Positions 23,303-32,907 of a stretch of 64,000 nt of DNA are shown piece after piece. The stretch is taken from positions 2,211,615-2,275,614 of the forward strand of contig NZ_LR026978.1 of assembly GCF_900604315.1 (NCBI RefSeq), given 5' to 3'. This DNA is from [Erwinia] mediterraneensis (GTDB taxonomy: Bacteria; Pseudomonadota; Gammaproteobacteria; Enterobacterales; Enterobacteriaceae). The notes beneath the pieces were generated by a model. That model did no database searches. It was not told the origin of the DNA and was given only the letters and a program-made list of their open reading frames with translations. Made by a program: the position numbers and the translations under genes. Positions within the stretch are counted from its first letter, which is position 1, and the number at the start of each line of letters is the position of its first letter.

Positions 23303-23331
23303 TAGTTACTGGATTAAGCGTGGGATGTCAA
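23303..23331 (-). promoter_or_regulatory. leuABCD promoter
   Basis: Minus strand: perfect -35 TTGACA (23331-23326), 17-bp spacer, then TAACTA (23308-23303) as the -10. The block TTGACATCC...CCAGTAACT resembles the E. coli leu promoter as I remember it. The TSS would be about 30 nt before leuL. Confidence 0.7.
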
Positions 23332-23556
23332 CCATAAGTGAAAGGTTATTAAGCGCAGCGAGAAAGAAAAATATCCTGTGATTAACCGGGCTGGCAGTTT
23401 AATGAAAAAAGATCATGCACGGCAATCAGCCAGCGCGCGCGGCGCGGCAGGAGTGGCATCATTTTTCTTATATAATTCACTGATTTTTAATGATTAAGCT
23501 AATTAAATGGTCCGGGCGCAGGCAGACGGGAGGCGGCCACGCTGCAGAGGAATCTC

Positions 23557-23622
23557 ATGTCGGAAGTCACACTGGAAGATAATAACACCATAAAAGATGC
23601 TGGCGCTAAAATAGTGGCCTGA
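23557..23622 (+). CDS. Small SD-led ORF of unknown function (21 aa)
   Basis: ATG TCG GAA GTC... encodes MSEVTLEDNNTIKDAGAKIV plus A, then TGA (23620-23622). The SD AGAGGA is 5 nt from the ATG, a near-ideal initiation site. The same frame continues past the TGA for 30 codons to TAG at 23713-23715. That tail has a hydrophobic stretch (ISYIALKIIIVAAYSTALVA) resembling one membrane span. It may be a true micropeptide, a small membrane-protein gene broken by a nonsense codon, or chance. No homologue recognised. Confidence 0.3.
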   Translation: MSEVTLEDNNTIKDAGAKIVA

Positions 23623-23680
23623 GCGAAAGAAAATGAAATTTTAAATATTTCTTACATCGCGCTGAAAATAATTATTGTCG

Positions 23681-23695
23681 CAGCATATTCAACTG
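23681..23695. promoter_or_regulatory. Lrp-like site upstream of ilvIH (distal)
   Basis: CAGCATATTCAACTG matches 13 of 15 positions of the Lrp consensus YAGHAWATTWTDCTR. Lrp activates ilvIH in E. coli through several cooperative sites, so a site here is expected. Prediction only. Confidence 0.5.
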
Positions 23696-23847
23696 CGCTT
23701 GTGGCGTTCAATTAGTTTATTCCTCGCAAGGTTCTCTTTCCTTACAGCGCCTTTTCCGCAGTTAATTCCCCCGGCGCGCGTGTTTGGCGTTTGCCTGCTT
23801 ACTTTTCTGCGGTTATGGTAATCCTCCTTCTCTCACCAGAATGAACT

Positions 23848-23885
23848 CAGCAAAATTCTCTGAACCCGGAGGGCGGCAGTACAAT
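23848..23885 (+). promoter_or_regulatory. Predicted ilvIH promoter with proximal Lrp-like site
   Basis: CAGCAAAATTCTCTG (23848-23862) matches 13 of 15 positions of the Lrp consensus and overlaps the -35 position of a promoter with -10 TACAAT (23880-23885, 5/6). The -35 itself is poor, which fits a promoter that needs an activator. The predicted leader to ilvI is about 110 nt. Confidence 0.5.
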
Positions 23886-24003
23886 CTTTCCGCCGGGGGT
23901 AAACATAAGGTTTTGATCTAATTGGCGCACAGGACGCGGAAACCGGAGGCTGGCAGGTATCACTTGCGCCACCTGTTTCGCTCCTTAAGCCTGGAGGCAG
24001 AAA

Positions 24004-25728
24004 ATGGAGATGTTGTCAGGAGCCGAAATGGTCGTCCGATCGTTGATCGACCAGGGGGTAAAGCAGGTATTCGGTTATCCGGGCGGAGCGGTGCTCGATA
24101 TCTATGACGCTCTGCAGACGGTAGGGGGTATCGACCATATTTTAGTGCGTCATGAGCAGGGCGCGGTCCACATGGCGGACGGCTATGCACGCGCCACCGG
24201 CGAAGTGGGCGTGGTGCTGGTCACCTCTGGTCCCGGCGCGACCAATGCGATTACCGGCATCGCCACCGCCTATATGGATTCCATACCGATGGTGGTGCTC
24301 TCAGGCCAGGTACCCTCTTCGTTGATCGGCTATGATGCGTTCCAGGAATGCGACATGGTGGGGATCTCCCGTCCGGTGGTGAAGCACAGCTTTCTGGTAA
24401 AAAGCACTGAAGAGATCCCGGTGGTGCTGAAGAAGGCGTTCTGGCTGGCGGCCAGCGGTCGCCCCGGCCCGGTAGTGATCGATCTGCCCAAGGATATCCT
24501 CAATCCGGCGAATAAACTGCCCTATGCCTGGCCTGAGACGGTCAGCATGCGCTCTTATAACCCGACCATTCAGGGGCACAAAGGCCAGATCAAACGTGCG
24601 CTGCAGACGCTGTTAGCTGCGCATAAGCCGGTGCTCTATGTGGGTGGTGGTGCCATCACCTCCGCCTGTGAGGCTGAACTGCTTCAGCTGGCAGAGACGC
24701 TGAATATTCCTGTCACCTCCTCACTGATGGGCCTGGGCGCTTTCCCCGGCACGCATCGGCACTGTTTAGGCATGCTCGGCATGCATGGCACTTATGAAGC
24801 CAACATGGCGATGCACAATGCGGATCTGATTTTCGGCATCGGCGTGCGCTTTGACGATCGCACCACCAATAATCTGGCAAAATATTGCCCGAATGCCACC
24901 GTCATGCACATCGACATCGATCCCACCTCGATTTCGAAAACGGTCGCGGCCGACATTCCTATCGTCGGTGATGCCCGTCAGGTGTTGCAGCAGATGCTGG
25001 AGCTGCTGGGGCATACTGAAATTAAGCAGCCGTATGACAGCCTGCGTGACTGGTGGCAATCGATTGAGACCTGGCGCAGCCGTAAATGCCTGGAATTCGA
25101 TCGCAGCAGTGACAAGATCAAGCCGCAGGCGGTGATCGAAACTATCTGGCGTTTAACCCACGGCGAGGCCTATGTCACCTCCGATGTGGGGCAGCACCAG
25201 ATGTTTGCGGCGCTCTATTATCCGTTCGACAAACCGCGGCGCTGGATTAACTCCGGGGGGCTTGGCACCATGGGATTCGGCCTGCCAGCTGCGCTGGGCG
25301 TGAAAATGGCGTTGCCGCAGGAGACGGTGATTTGTGTGACCGGTGACGGCAGCATCCAGATGAATATTCAGGAGCTCTCCACCGCGTTGCAGTACAACCT
25401 GCCGGTATTGGTACTGAACCTGAACAACCGTTTCCTCGGCATGGTGAAACAGTGGCAGGATATGATCTATTCCGGTCGCCATTCGCAATCCTATATGGAA
25501 TCGCTGCCTGACTTTGTCCGTCTGGCTGAGGCCTATGGGCATGTGGGGATCGGCATCCAGCGTCCTGAGGAGCTGGAAGATAAGCTGAGTCTTGCGCTGG
25601 CTGAGCTGGCGAAGGGCCGTCTGGTGTTTGTTGATGTCAACGTCGATGGCAGCGAGCATGTCTATCCGATGCAGATTCGCGGTGGCGCTATGGACGAAAT
25701 GTGGTTGAGCAAAACGGAGAGGACTTAA
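24004..25728 (+). CDS. ilvI: IlvI, acetolactate synthase III large subunit
   Basis: 574 aa, start [18 protein letters not shown] identical to E. coli, with SD TGGAGG about 7 nt upstream. ThDP enzyme: N-terminal Pyr domain with catalytic Glu in [16 protein letters not shown] (about 46-60), central FAD-binding domain, and C-terminal PP domain with the ThDP/Mg motif [29 protein letters not shown] (split positions about 440-468). It makes acetolactate or acetohydroxybutyrate for valine, leucine and isoleucine. Three base pairs before ilvH. Probably Lrp-activated. Confidence 0.98.
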   Translation: MEMLSGAEMVVRSLIDQGVKQVFGYPGGAVLDIYDALQTVGGIDHILVRHEQGAVHMADGYARATGEVGVVLVTSGPGATNAITGIATAYMDSIPMVVLSGQVPSSLIGYDAFQECDMVGISRPVVKHSFLVKSTEEIPVVLKKAFWLAASGRPGPVVIDLPKDILNPANKLPYAWPETVSMRSYNPTIQGHKGQIKRALQTLLAAHKPVLYVGGGAITSACEAELLQLAETLNIPVTSSLMGLGAFPGTHRHCLGMLGMHGTYEANMAMHNADLIFGIGVRFDDRTTNNLAKYCPNATVMHIDIDPTSISKTVAADIPIVGDARQVLQQMLELLGHTEIKQPYDSLRDWWQSIETWRSRKCLEFDRSSDKIKPQAVIETIWRLTHGEAYVTSDVGQHQMFAALYYPFDKPRRWINSGGLGTMGFGLPAALGVKMALPQETVICVTGDGSIQMNIQELSTALQYNLPVLVLNLNNRFLGMVKQWQDMIYSGRHSQSYMESLPDFVRLAEAYGHVGIGIQRPEELEDKLSLALAELAKGRLVFVDVNVDGSEHVYPMQIRGGAMDEMWLSKTERT

Positions 25729-25730
25729 TT

Positions 25731-26222
25731 ATGCGTCGCATTTTATCGGTTCTGCTGGAAAACGAATCCGGCGCATTGTCTCGCGTGGTCGGGTTGTTCT
25801 CTCAGCGCGGCTATAACATTGAGAGCCTGACCGTTGCGCCGACCGACGATCCTACGCTGTCACGCATGACGATTCAGACCGTTGGCGATGAAAAAGTGCT
25901 GGAGCAGATTGAAAAACAGCTGCATAAACTGGTGGATGTTTTACGCGTAAGCGAACTGGGGCAGGGCGCTTATGTCGAACGCGAAATTATGCTGGTGAAA
26001 ATTCAGGCCAGCGGTTACGGGCGTGAAGAGGTTAAACGCAGCGCAGAGATCTTCCGTGGTCAGATTGTTGACGTCACGCCGTCGCTGTATACGGTTCAGC
26101 TTGCCGGGACCAGCGACAAGCTTGATGCGTTTTTGACCACCGTACGTGACGTGGCGGAAATTGTTGAAGTGGCCCGTTCCGGCGTCGTCGGTGTGGCACG
26201 TGGCGACCGCGTGATGCGTTAA
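25731..26222 (+). CDS. ilvH: IlvH, acetolactate synthase III regulatory subunit
   Basis: 163 aa from the ATG at 25731 ([21 protein letters not shown]), the E. coli length and start. An upstream in-frame ATG inside ilvI (25701) is rejected because the SD GGAGAGGA fits the downstream one. The N-terminal ACT domain (about 1-75) binds valine for feedback inhibition, and the C-terminal domain (about 85-160) contacts IlvI. It is the second gene of ilvIH and is followed by a clear terminator. Confidence 0.98.
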   Translation: MRRILSVLLENESGALSRVVGLFSQRGYNIESLTVAPTDDPTLSRMTIQTVGDEKVLEQIEKQLHKLVDVLRVSELGQGAYVEREIMLVKIQASGYGREEVKRSAEIFRGQIVDVTPSLYTVQLAGTSDKLDAFLTTVRDVAEIVEVARSGVVGVARGDRVMR

Positions 26223-26254
26223 ATGCGCTGTGCGCGTCAGTAAAAAATCAGCTA

Positions 26255-26284
26255 ACCCGGCGTAAAGTCGGGTTTTTTATTTTT
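26255..26284 (+). terminator. ilvIH terminator
   Basis: Stem AACCCG ... CGGGTT (26255-26260 with 26270-26275, 9-nt loop) followed by a run of T (26274-26279), 33 bp after the ilvH stop. A typical intrinsic terminator. Confidence 0.85.
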
Positions 26285-26419
26285 ATGCATTAACGCGCCT
26301 TCACTGACAAAAGCGGTTGCTCCCGCCACTTTTCTGCTGTTAGATGTAACAAAAGCATAATCCATCGCTAAACTGCGGCTATTTTCGCCAGCAAAGCGTT
26401 GTTGAGGTGTGGGGTTCCT

Positions 26420-27430
26420 GTGAAACTGGATGAAATTGCGCGCCTGGCGGGCGTTTCGCGTACAACGGCCAGCTATGTCATTAATGGCAAAGCGAAGCAG
26501 TATCGTGTCAGCGACAAAACCGTGGAAAAAGTGATGTCGGTGGTGCGAGAGCATAATTACCATCCCAATGCGGTGGCCGCCGGTTTGCGCGCGGGCCGGA
26601 CGCGGTCTATTGGCCTGGTGATCCCCGATCTGGAAAACAGCAGCTATACGCGGATCGCTAACTATCTTGAGCGTCAGGCGCGGCAGCGAGGTTATCAGCT
26701 GCTGATCGCCTGTTCTGAAGATCAGCCGGATAATGAGATGCGCTGTGTTGAACATCTGCTGCAGCGTCAGGTGGATGCCATTATCGTCTCCACCTCGCTG
26801 CCGCCAGAACATCCTTTTTATCAGCGCTGGATTAACAATCCTTTGCCGATTATCGCCCTTGACCGCGCGCTGGATCGTGAACACTTTACCAGTGTGGTAG
26901 GGGCCGATCAGGAAGATGCGTATACGCTGGCGGCTGAATTGCGCCAGCTGGCGATAAAAAATGTGCTTTTCCTCGGCGCGCTGCCAGAGCTGTCGGTGAG
27001 TTTTTTACGTGAAAGCGGCTTTCGTGACGCCTGGAAAGAAGATCCGCGTCCGGTTGAGTATCTCTACTGCAACAGTTTTGAGCGTAGCGCCGCCGCGGCG
27101 CTGTTTGAAAAATACCTTGAGGATCACCCCATGCCGGAGGCGCTTTTTACGACCTCCTTTGGTCTGTTACAAGGAGTGATGGATGTCACGCTGAAGCAAC
27201 ATGGCCGTCTGCCCAAAGACCTGGCGATCGCCACGTTTGGCGACCACGAATTACTGGACTTTCTGGAGTGTCCGGTACTCGCGGTAGGGCAGCGTCATCG
27301 TGATGTGGCTGAGCGCGTGCTGGAGCTGGTACTCGCCAGTCTTGATGAACCGCGTAAACCCAAACCTGGTTTAACCCGCATACGGCGTAATTTATTTCGC
27401 CGGGGGCAATTAAGCCGCAAAACAGAATGA
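26420..27430 (+). CDS. cra: Cra (FruR), catabolite repressor/activator
   Basis: 336 aa from a GTG at 26420, giving (V)[22 protein letters not shown] identical to E. coli Cra. The frame is open to 26399, but GAGG/GGGG sequences upstream fit the GTG and the E. coli N-terminus starts there. LacI/GalR family: N-terminal HTH and hinge (about 1-58), then a periplasmic-binding-like effector domain that senses fructose 1-phosphate or fructose 1,6-bisphosphate. It controls glycolytic and gluconeogenic flux. Single gene with its own terminator. Confidence 0.97.
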   Translation: MKLDEIARLAGVSRTTASYVINGKAKQYRVSDKTVEKVMSVVREHNYHPNAVAAGLRAGRTRSIGLVIPDLENSSYTRIANYLERQARQRGYQLLIACSEDQPDNEMRCVEHLLQRQVDAIIVSTSLPPEHPFYQRWINNPLPIIALDRALDREHFTSVVGADQEDAYTLAAELRQLAIKNVLFLGALPELSVSFLRESGFRDAWKEDPRPVEYLYCNSFERSAAAALFEKYLEDHPMPEALFTTSFGLLQGVMDVTLKQHGRLPKDLAIATFGDHELLDFLECPVLAVGQRHRDVAERVLELVLASLDEPRKPKPGLTRIRRNLFRRGQLSRKTE

Positions 27431-27432
27431 AG

Positions 27433-27468
27433 AAAAGGGCAGCAAAATTGCTGCCCGCTGCCTTTTTT
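27433..27468 (+). terminator. cra terminator with two stem registers
   Basis: GGGCAGC...GCTGCCC (27437-27456) forms one stem. GGCAGC can instead pair with the next GCTGCC (27457-27462), which sits directly before T6 (27463-27468). The second register has the classic terminator layout. Begins a few bases after the cra stop. Confidence 0.8.
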
Positions 27469-27839
27469 ATCGCGGGAATTCTATTTTTGATAAGATTCTC
27501 AGCGTAAAAAAGCGTAAATAATCGCCACGCCTGCTAACATTTTAGAATTGTTAATCTTTCTGATTCGGCTGGATTTTCAGCAACGCATAAACCCGCGCCT
27601 GACGGGACTGGGATCGCGCTTCTTTCGGAAATCCCTTAAAATGCCGCCTTTGTCGCAGAATCAGGCGTAAATAAAATTCGATATGAAATTGTGTTATTTT
27701 TAGCCATTTTTCTGCCCGGGAAAATTTTTATTCCATTATTCATCAGGTTAATTTTCACTTTTTCATTCCTTCCCAATTTATCGCCTCTTAAATTTAATTC
27801 TATTAGCAGGAAATAGTGTTATTCAGCGCCCGCTCCGGC

Positions 27840-27869
27840 TTGACAAGGATTTCGTCGGCTCCGTAAACT
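27840..27869 (+). promoter_or_regulatory. dcw operon promoter (Pmra)
   Basis: Perfect -35 TTGACA (27840-27845), 18-bp spacer, -10 TAAACT (27864-27869, 4/6). It lies about 60 bp before mraZ, the position of Pmra in E. coli, which drives the early dcw genes. The TSS would be near 27876, at the first MraZ repeat. Confidence 0.75.
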
Positions 27870-27875
27870 CGTTTC

Positions 27876-27910
27876 GTGGTAAAAAGTGGGATAAAGTGGT
27901 GAAAACGGGT
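27876..27910 (+). promoter_or_regulatory. MraZ operator: four 5-bp repeats with 10-bp period
   Basis: GTGGT, GTGGG, GTGGT, CGGGT start at 27876, 27886, 27896 and 27906, separated by A-rich 5-bp spacers (AAAAA, ATAAA, GAAAA). MraZ is known to bind direct repeats of TGGGN type with 5-bp spacing downstream of Pmra. This is therefore the expected autoregulatory site, located between start point and mraZ. Confidence 0.8.
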
Positions 27911-27930
27911 GACTGAGGGGAAAGGCTGGC

Positions 27931-28389
27931 ATGTTCCGTGGAGCAACGTTAGTCAACCTTGACAGCAAGGGACGTCTGGCCGTACCAACGCGCTATCGTG
28001 AAATGCTGATTGAGGAATCTCAGGGTCAAATGGTCTGTACCATTGACCTTCATCAACCCTGCCTGCTGCTTTATACCTTACCCCAGTGGGAAATTATCGA
28101 AAAAAAGCTGTCTCGCTTATCCAGCATGAACCCACTTGAGCGCCGTGTGCAGCGCTTGTTATTGGGTCATGCCAGTGAGTGTCAGATGGACAACGCAGGT
28201 CGTCTGCTGCTGGCCAATACACTGCGCCAGCATGCGAGCCTGACAAAAGAAGTGATGCTGGTTGGACAGTTTAACAAGTTTGAACTGTGGGATGAACAGA
28301 CCTGGTATCAACAAGTTAAGGATGACATTGACGCAGAACAGTCGGCTCAGGAACCTTTATCTGAGCGGTTGCAGGACTTGTCGCTATAG
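27931..28389 (+). CDS. mraZ: MraZ, transcriptional regulator of the dcw cluster
   Basis: 152 aa, the usual length, starting [23 protein letters not shown]. Two AbrB-like SpoVT/MraZ DNA-binding halves, each with a DxxGR motif (DSKGRLAVP near 11-19 and DNAGRLLLA near 87-95). It forms a ring and represses its own promoter. It opens the dcw operon and is followed by rsmH after 2 bp. The start is supported by the A/G-rich GGGGAAAGG sequence upstream. Confidence 0.98.
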   Translation: MFRGATLVNLDSKGRLAVPTRYREMLIEESQGQMVCTIDLHQPCLLLYTLPQWEIIEKKLSRLSSMNPLERRVQRLLLGHASECQMDNAGRLLLANTLRQHASLTKEVMLVGQFNKFELWDEQTWYQQVKDDIDAEQSAQEPLSERLQDLSL

Positions 28390-28391
28390 CT

Positions 28392-29333
28392 ATGCAGGAA
28401 AATTATAAACATACCACGGTGCTGTTAGATGAGGCCGTTAATGGCCTGAACATCAGGGATGACGGCATTTACATCGATGGCACCTTTGGTCGCGGCGGAC
28501 ATTCACGCCTGATTCTCTCCCGGCTGGGCGAGAAAGGGCAGCTCATCGCTATCGATCGCGACCCGCAAGCTATCGCTGCTGCCGCTGAGATAAAGGATCC
28601 CCGATTCTCAATTATTCATGGCCCTTTTTCGGCGCTGGCGGAGTACATGACGGCGCGGGAACTGAATGGCAAAATTGATGGCATTTTACTGGATCTGGGG
28701 GTTTCATCGCCGCAGCTGGATGACGCCGAGCGCGGCTTTTCTTTTATGCGTGACGGACCGCTGGACATGCGAATGGATCCCACGCGCGGTCAGTCGGCCG
28801 CCGAGTGGCTACAGCAGGCGGAAGAGGGCGATATCGCTTTTGTCCTGAAAACTTATGGGGAAGAGCGCTTTGCCAAACGCATCGCGCGCGCCATCGTGGA
28901 ACGCAATCGTCTGGCGCCCATGACGCGCACCCGGGAGCTGGCAGAGGTGATTGCTGCTGCTACGCCCGTTAAGGATAAGTTTAAGCATCCGGCGACGCGC
29001 AGTTTTCAGGCCATTCGTATCTGGATTAACAGCGAGCTGGAAGAGATTGAAACGGCACTGAAAGGCGCGGTTACGGTGCTGGCGCCGCAAGGGCGCTTAT
29101 CGGTGATCAGCTTCCATTCGCTGGAAGATCGTCTGGTGAAGCGCTTTATGCGCGATCAGAGTCGCGGTCCGCAGGTTCCGGCGGGACTGCCGATGACGGA
29201 AGCGCAGCTGAGCGCCCTCGGCGGACGCGAGCTCCGGTTACTGGGCAAAATGGTGCCGGGGGAGGCTGAAGTCGCGGAAAACCCGCGTGCGCGCAGTTCA
29301 GTATTACGTATTGCTGAAAGGACCGAAGCATGA
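28392..29333 (+). CDS. rsmH: RsmH, 16S rRNA m4C1402 methyltransferase
   Basis: 313 aa. SAM-dependent methyltransferase with the motif I region [20 protein letters not shown] (split near residues 27-47) and the family signature [20 protein letters not shown]. The C-terminus has [16 protein letters not shown]. It methylates N4 of C1402 in 16S rRNA. Its stop overlaps the ftsL ATG (ATGA, 4 bp), typical of this cluster. Confidence 0.98.
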   Translation: MQENYKHTTVLLDEAVNGLNIRDDGIYIDGTFGRGGHSRLILSRLGEKGQLIAIDRDPQAIAAAAEIKDPRFSIIHGPFSALAEYMTARELNGKIDGILLDLGVSSPQLDDAERGFSFMRDGPLDMRMDPTRGQSAAEWLQQAEEGDIAFVLKTYGEERFAKRIARAIVERNRLAPMTRTRELAEVIAAATPVKDKFKHPATRSFQAIRIWINSELEEIETALKGAVTVLAPQGRLSVISFHSLEDRLVKRFMRDQSRGPQVPAGLPMTEAQLSALGGRELRLLGKMVPGEAEVAENPRARSSVLRIAERTEA

Positions 29334-29650
29334 TTAGCAACGAGCGCCACAGCCTGCCCGGCGTGATCGGGTCGGATTTGCTGCGATTTGGCAAAATCCC
29401 GCTGTTGCTGCTGGTTGCTGTACTGGTCTCCGCCGTGCTGGTGGTGACCACCACCCACAAAACGCGTTTGCTGACCGCGCAGCGCGAACAGTTGGTGCTG
29501 GAGCGCGACGCGCTGGATATCGAATGGCGTAACTTGATCCTGGAAGAGAATGCGCTGGGCGATCATAGCCGCGTTGAGCGCACGGCGACGGAAAAGCTGC
29601 ATATGCAGCATGTAGATGCTTCGCAGGAACATATTGTGGTACAGCAATAA
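29330..29650 (+). CDS. ftsL: FtsL, septal membrane protein
   Basis: 106 aa bitopic protein: short cytoplasmic tail (about 1-22), one membrane span ([18 protein letters not shown], about 23-41), then a periplasmic leucine-zipper-like coiled coil (about 45-95). Forms the FtsQBL subcomplex that activates FtsWI at the septum. Starts within the rsmH stop and ends 16 bp before ftsI. Confidence 0.96.
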   Translation: MISNERHSLPGVIGSDLLRFGKIPLLLLVAVLVSAVLVVTTTHKTRLLTAQREQLVLERDALDIEWRNLILEENALGDHSRVERTATEKLHMQHVDASQEHIVVQQ

Positions 29651-29666
29651 GGAATCGTTAAAATCA

Positions 29667-31433
29667 ATGAGCGGCGCAAGCAGAACGCTGAAGGCAAAAA
29701 AACAGGAAGATAAAGCCAGCTTTGTGAGCTGGCGTTTTGCGTTGCTGTGCGGCTGCATTTTACTGGCGCTGTTCGGTTTACTCTCCCGTGTCGCCTGGCT
29801 GCAGGTGATCAATCCGGATAAGCTGGTGAAAGAGGGCGACCTGCGTTCACTGCGGGTCCAGGCGATTCCCACCGCGCGCGGCATGATCAGCGATCGCGCC
29901 GGGCGTCCGCTGGCGGTGAGCGTGCCGGTCAATGCCATCTGGGCCGATCCAAAAGAACTGCATGAACATGGCGGCATTACCCTCGACAGTCGCTGGAAAG
30001 CGCTGGCGGATGCGCTTTCCGTGCCGCTCGACCAACTGGCTACGCGCGTTAACGCCAATCCCAAAGGGCGTTTCGTCTACCTGGCGCGTCAGGTCAACCC
30101 CGCCATTGGCGACTACATTAAAAAGCTGAAGCTGCCCGGTATCCATCTGCGTGAAGAGTCACGGCGTTACTATCCGGCCGGTCAGGTGACATCCCATCTG
30201 ATCGGCTTTACTAATATTGACGGGCAGGGTATCGAAGGCATCGAAAAAAGCTTCGATAAATGGCTCACCGGCCAGCCGGGCGAACGTACGGTGCGTAAAG
30301 ATCGTTACGGGCGCGTCATTGAAGACATCTCCTCCGTGGACAGCCGCGCCGCACACAACCTGACGCTCAGTATTGATGAGCGCCTGCAGGCGCTGGTTTA
30401 CCGTGAGCTGAACAATGCCGTGGCCTTTAACAAGGCGGAGTCAGGCACCGCCGTGCTGGTGGATGTGCACACCGGCGAGGTGCTGGCAATGGCCAACAGT
30501 CCGGCTTATAACCCCAATAACCTGAGCAACACGCCCAAAGATGTGATGCGCAACCGTGCCATCACCGACATTTTCGAACCGGGTTCGACCGTCAAGCCGA
30601 TGGTGGTGATGACTGCGCTGCAGCGGGGCGTGGTGCGGGAAAACAGCGTGCTGAATACCGTTCCCTACCGGGTCAACGGTCATGAAATCAAAGATGTGGC
30701 GCGCTATAACGAATTGACCCTTACCGGGGTGCTGCAGAAGTCGAGTAACGTCGGGGTTTCACGTCTGGCGTTAGCGATGCCGTCCTCAGCGTTGGTAGAT
30801 ACTTACTCACGTTTTGGACTGGGTAAACCGACCAATTTGGGGTTGGTCGGGGAAAGTAGTGGCTTATATCCTCAAAAACAACGGTGGTCTGACATAGAGA
30901 GGGCCACCTTCTCTTTCGGCTACGGGCTAATGGTAACGCCGTTACAGTTAGCGCGAGTCTATGCAACGATCGGCAGCTACGGCATTGCCCGTCCGCTCTC
31001 CATTACCAAAGTTGACCCGCCGGTGCCCGGTGAACGGGTGTTCCCTGAATCGCTGGTGAAAACCGTGGTGCATATGATGGAGAGCGTGGCGCTGCCCGGC
31101 GGCGGCGGCGTGAAGGCGGCCATCAAAGGCTATCGCATCGCCATCAAAACCGGTACCGCGAAAAAAGTGGGGCCGGACGGACGCTACGTCAATAAATATA
31201 TCGCCTACACCGCAGGTGTCGCACCTGCCAGTCATCCTCGTTTTGCCCTGGTGGTCGTGATCAACGATCCCCAGGCCGGGAAGTATTATGGCGGCGCGGT
31301 ATCGGCGCCAGTGTTTGGCGCGATAATGGGCGGCGTGCTGCGGACCATGAATATCGAACCGGATGCGCTGCCGGTCAATGACAAAAATGAGTTGGTAATT
31401 AACAGAAATGGGGATCCAAGTGACAGATCGTAA
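29667..31433 (+). CDS. ftsI: FtsI (PBP3), septal peptidoglycan transpeptidase
   Basis: 588 aa, E. coli length, from the ATG at 29667. An upstream in-frame start at 29616 lies inside ftsL and is rejected. One N-terminal span ([16 protein letters not shown]), pedestal domain, then the transpeptidase domain with the class B PBP motifs: STVK with nucleophile Ser307, SSN near 359 and KTGT near 494. It crosslinks septal peptidoglycan with FtsW and is the target of aztreonam-type beta-lactams. The spacing from the AAGGA SD is long (about 14 nt). Its 3' end overlaps murE by 14 bp. Confidence 0.98.
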   Translation: MSGASRTLKAKKQEDKASFVSWRFALLCGCILLALFGLLSRVAWLQVINPDKLVKEGDLRSLRVQAIPTARGMISDRAGRPLAVSVPVNAIWADPKELHEHGGITLDSRWKALADALSVPLDQLATRVNANPKGRFVYLARQVNPAIGDYIKKLKLPGIHLREESRRYYPAGQVTSHLIGFTNIDGQGIEGIEKSFDKWLTGQPGERTVRKDRYGRVIEDISSVDSRAAHNLTLSIDERLQALVYRELNNAVAFNKAESGTAVLVDVHTGEVLAMANSPAYNPNNLSNTPKDVMRNRAITDIFEPGSTVKPMVVMTALQRGVVRENSVLNTVPYRVNGHEIKDVARYNELTLTGVLQKSSNVGVSRLALAMPSSALVDTYSRFGLGKPTNLGLVGESSGLYPQKQRWSDIERATFSFGYGLMVTPLQLARVYATIGSYGIARPLSITKVDPPVPGERVFPESLVKTVVHMMESVALPGGGGVKAAIKGYRIAIKTGTAKKVGPDGRYVNKYIAYTAGVAPASHPRFALVVVINDPQAGKYYGGAVSAPVFGAIMGGVLRTMNIEPDALPVNDKNELVINRNGDPSDRS

Positions 31434-32907
31434 CCTGCGCGACTTACTGGCACCCTGGGTGCCGGGCGCGCCGGCGCGTCCGCTACGTGACATGACACTG
31501 GATAGCCGCAGTGCGGCATCCGGCGATCTGTTTGTCGCCGTGACAGGCCATCAGGTTGATGGCCGACGCTTTATTCCACAAGCTATTGCTCAGGGCGTGA
31601 GCGCCGTGATTGCCGAAGCGGAAGGGGAAGCCGCCGATGGCGAAATCCGTGAACTGCATGGTGTGCCGGTAATCTATCTGGCTCAGCTGCAGCAGCGCCT
31701 TTCCGCGCTGGCCGGGCGCTTTTATCAGCAGCCGGGGGAGCGACTGAAGCTGATCGGCGTGACCGGCACCAACGGCAAAACCACCACCACCCAGCTGCTG
31801 GCGCAGTGGGCTAACCTGCTGGGTGAACGCGGGGCGGTGATGGGTACCGTGGGCAACGGGCTGTATGGCCGGTTAACGCCTGCCGAAAATACCACCGGCT
31901 CGGCCGTCGAAGTGCAGCAGATACTGCACGACCTGGCAGGGCAGGGCGCTTCGCTGGCAGCCATTGAAGTCTCTTCACATGGCCTGGCCCAGCATCGCGT
32001 CGCGGCGCTGCCGTTTGCCGCCGCCGTGTTTACTAACCTGAGCCGCGATCATCTCGATTATCACGGTGATATGCACAAGTATGAGTCAGCTAAGTGGCTG
32101 CTCTTTACGGAGCATCAGGTAGGCCAGGCCATCATCAATGCGGATGATGAGGTGGGTCGCCGCTGGCTTCAAAAACTGCCCGATGCGGTGGCGGTGGTTC
32201 AGAAAGAGAATGTACCGGCGGACTGGCATGGCCGCTGGTTAAAAGCCACAGAAGTTCATTATCAGGACAACGGTGCGCGCATCCGCTTCAGCTCCAGCTG
32301 GGGCGAGGGGGAGATTGAGAGTCGCCTGATGGGCGCGTTTAACGTCAGTAACCTGCTGCTGGCGCTGGCCACGCTGCTAGCGCTTGACTATCCGCTGGCG
32401 CAGCTGGTTGCCAGCGGCGCACAGCTCCAACCGGTATGCGGGCGTATGGAAGTGTTCAGCGCGCCGGGCAAGCCCACCGTAGTGGTCGATTATGCTCACA
32501 CCCCCGATGCGCTGGAAAAAGCGCTGGAAGCGGCGCGCCTGCATTGCAAAGGCCAGCTCTGGTGCCTGTTTGGCTGTGGTGGCGATCGCGATAAAGGTAA
32601 GCGCCCGCTGATGGGGGCGATAGCCGAGCAGTTCGCCGATGTGGTGGTGGTTACTGATGACAACCCGCGCAGCGAAGAGCCCGCCGCAATCATCAGGGAT
32701 ATCCTGAGCGGTCTGCTGGATCCGGGCCGCGCGCGCGTGGTCGCAGGCCGGGCGCAGGCGGTCACCAATGCGGTGATGCAGGCGCAGCCCGACGATATCG
32801 TGCTGGTGGCAGGCAAAGGCCATGAAGATTATCAGATTGTCGGCAATCACCGACTCGACTACTCCGACCGCCTGACGGTCGCCCGTTTACTGGGGGTGAT
32901 TGCATGA
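31420..32907 (+). CDS. murE: MurE, UDP-MurNAc-L-Ala-D-Glu:meso-DAP ligase
   Basis: 495 aa from the GTG at 31420 ([13 protein letters not shown]), preceded by GGGGATCC. An ATG 12 nt earlier is possible, but E. coli murE also starts with GTG at this residue. P-loop GTNGKTT at residues 116-122. The DNPR motif ([10 protein letters not shown]) specifies meso-diaminopimelate, as expected for a Gram-negative. It adds the third residue of the stem peptide in the cytoplasm. It overlaps ftsI by 14 bp and murF by 4 bp (ATGA). Confidence 0.98.
   Translation: MTDRNLRDLLAPWVPGAPARPLRDMTLDSRSAASGDLFVAVTGHQVDGRRFIPQAIAQGVSAVIAEAEGEAADGEIRELHGVPVIYLAQLQQRLSALAGRFYQQPGERLKLIGVTGTNGKTTTTQLLAQWANLLGERGAVMGTVGNGLYGRLTPAENTTGSAVEVQQILHDLAGQGASLAAIEVSSHGLAQHRVAALPFAAAVFTNLSRDHLDYHGDMHKYESAKWLLFTEHQVGQAIINADDEVGRRWLQKLPDAVAVVQKENVPADWHGRWLKATEVHYQDNGARIRFSSSWGEGEIESRLMGAFNVSNLLLALATLLALDYPLAQLVASGAQLQPVCGRMEVFSAPGKPTVVVDYAHTPDALEKALEAARLHCKGQLWCLFGCGGDRDKGKRPLMGAIAEQFADVVVVTDDNPRSEEPAAIIRDILSGLLDPGRARVVAGRAQAVTNAVMQAQPDDIVLVAGKGHEDYQIVGNHRLDYSDRLTVARLLGVIA

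Larger units (their letters stand above)
23340..24003. other. Intergenic regulatory region leuL-ilvI; no leuO
   Basis: E. coli carries leuO (a LysR regulator of about 314 aa) between leuA and ilvI. Here no reading frame of that size or similarity exists. The stretch is AT-rich in parts and holds the predicted ilvIH control region with two Lrp-like sites (23681-23695 and 23848-23862), a TACAAT -10 at 23880-23885, and one small SD-led ORF at 23557 described separately. A GC run lies at about 23430-23450. Confidence 0.75.
27431..27930. other. Intergenic region cra-mraZ
   Basis: 500 bp without a gene. It holds the cra terminator at the left end, an AT-rich middle (about 27480-27830) where I find no convincing ORF or RNA, and the dcw promoter with MraZ repeats at the right end. 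Confidence 0.8.

Noticed and set aside
23557-23715. UGA in the small ORF read as selenocysteine
   Set aside because: No GC-rich SECIS-like hairpin follows the UGA; the sequence after it is AT-rich. Nonsense codon or true stop is simpler.
23922-24107. 61-codon plus-strand frame overlapping the ilvI start
   Set aside because: It overlaps ilvI out of frame, has no SD, and lies in the ilvIH leader.
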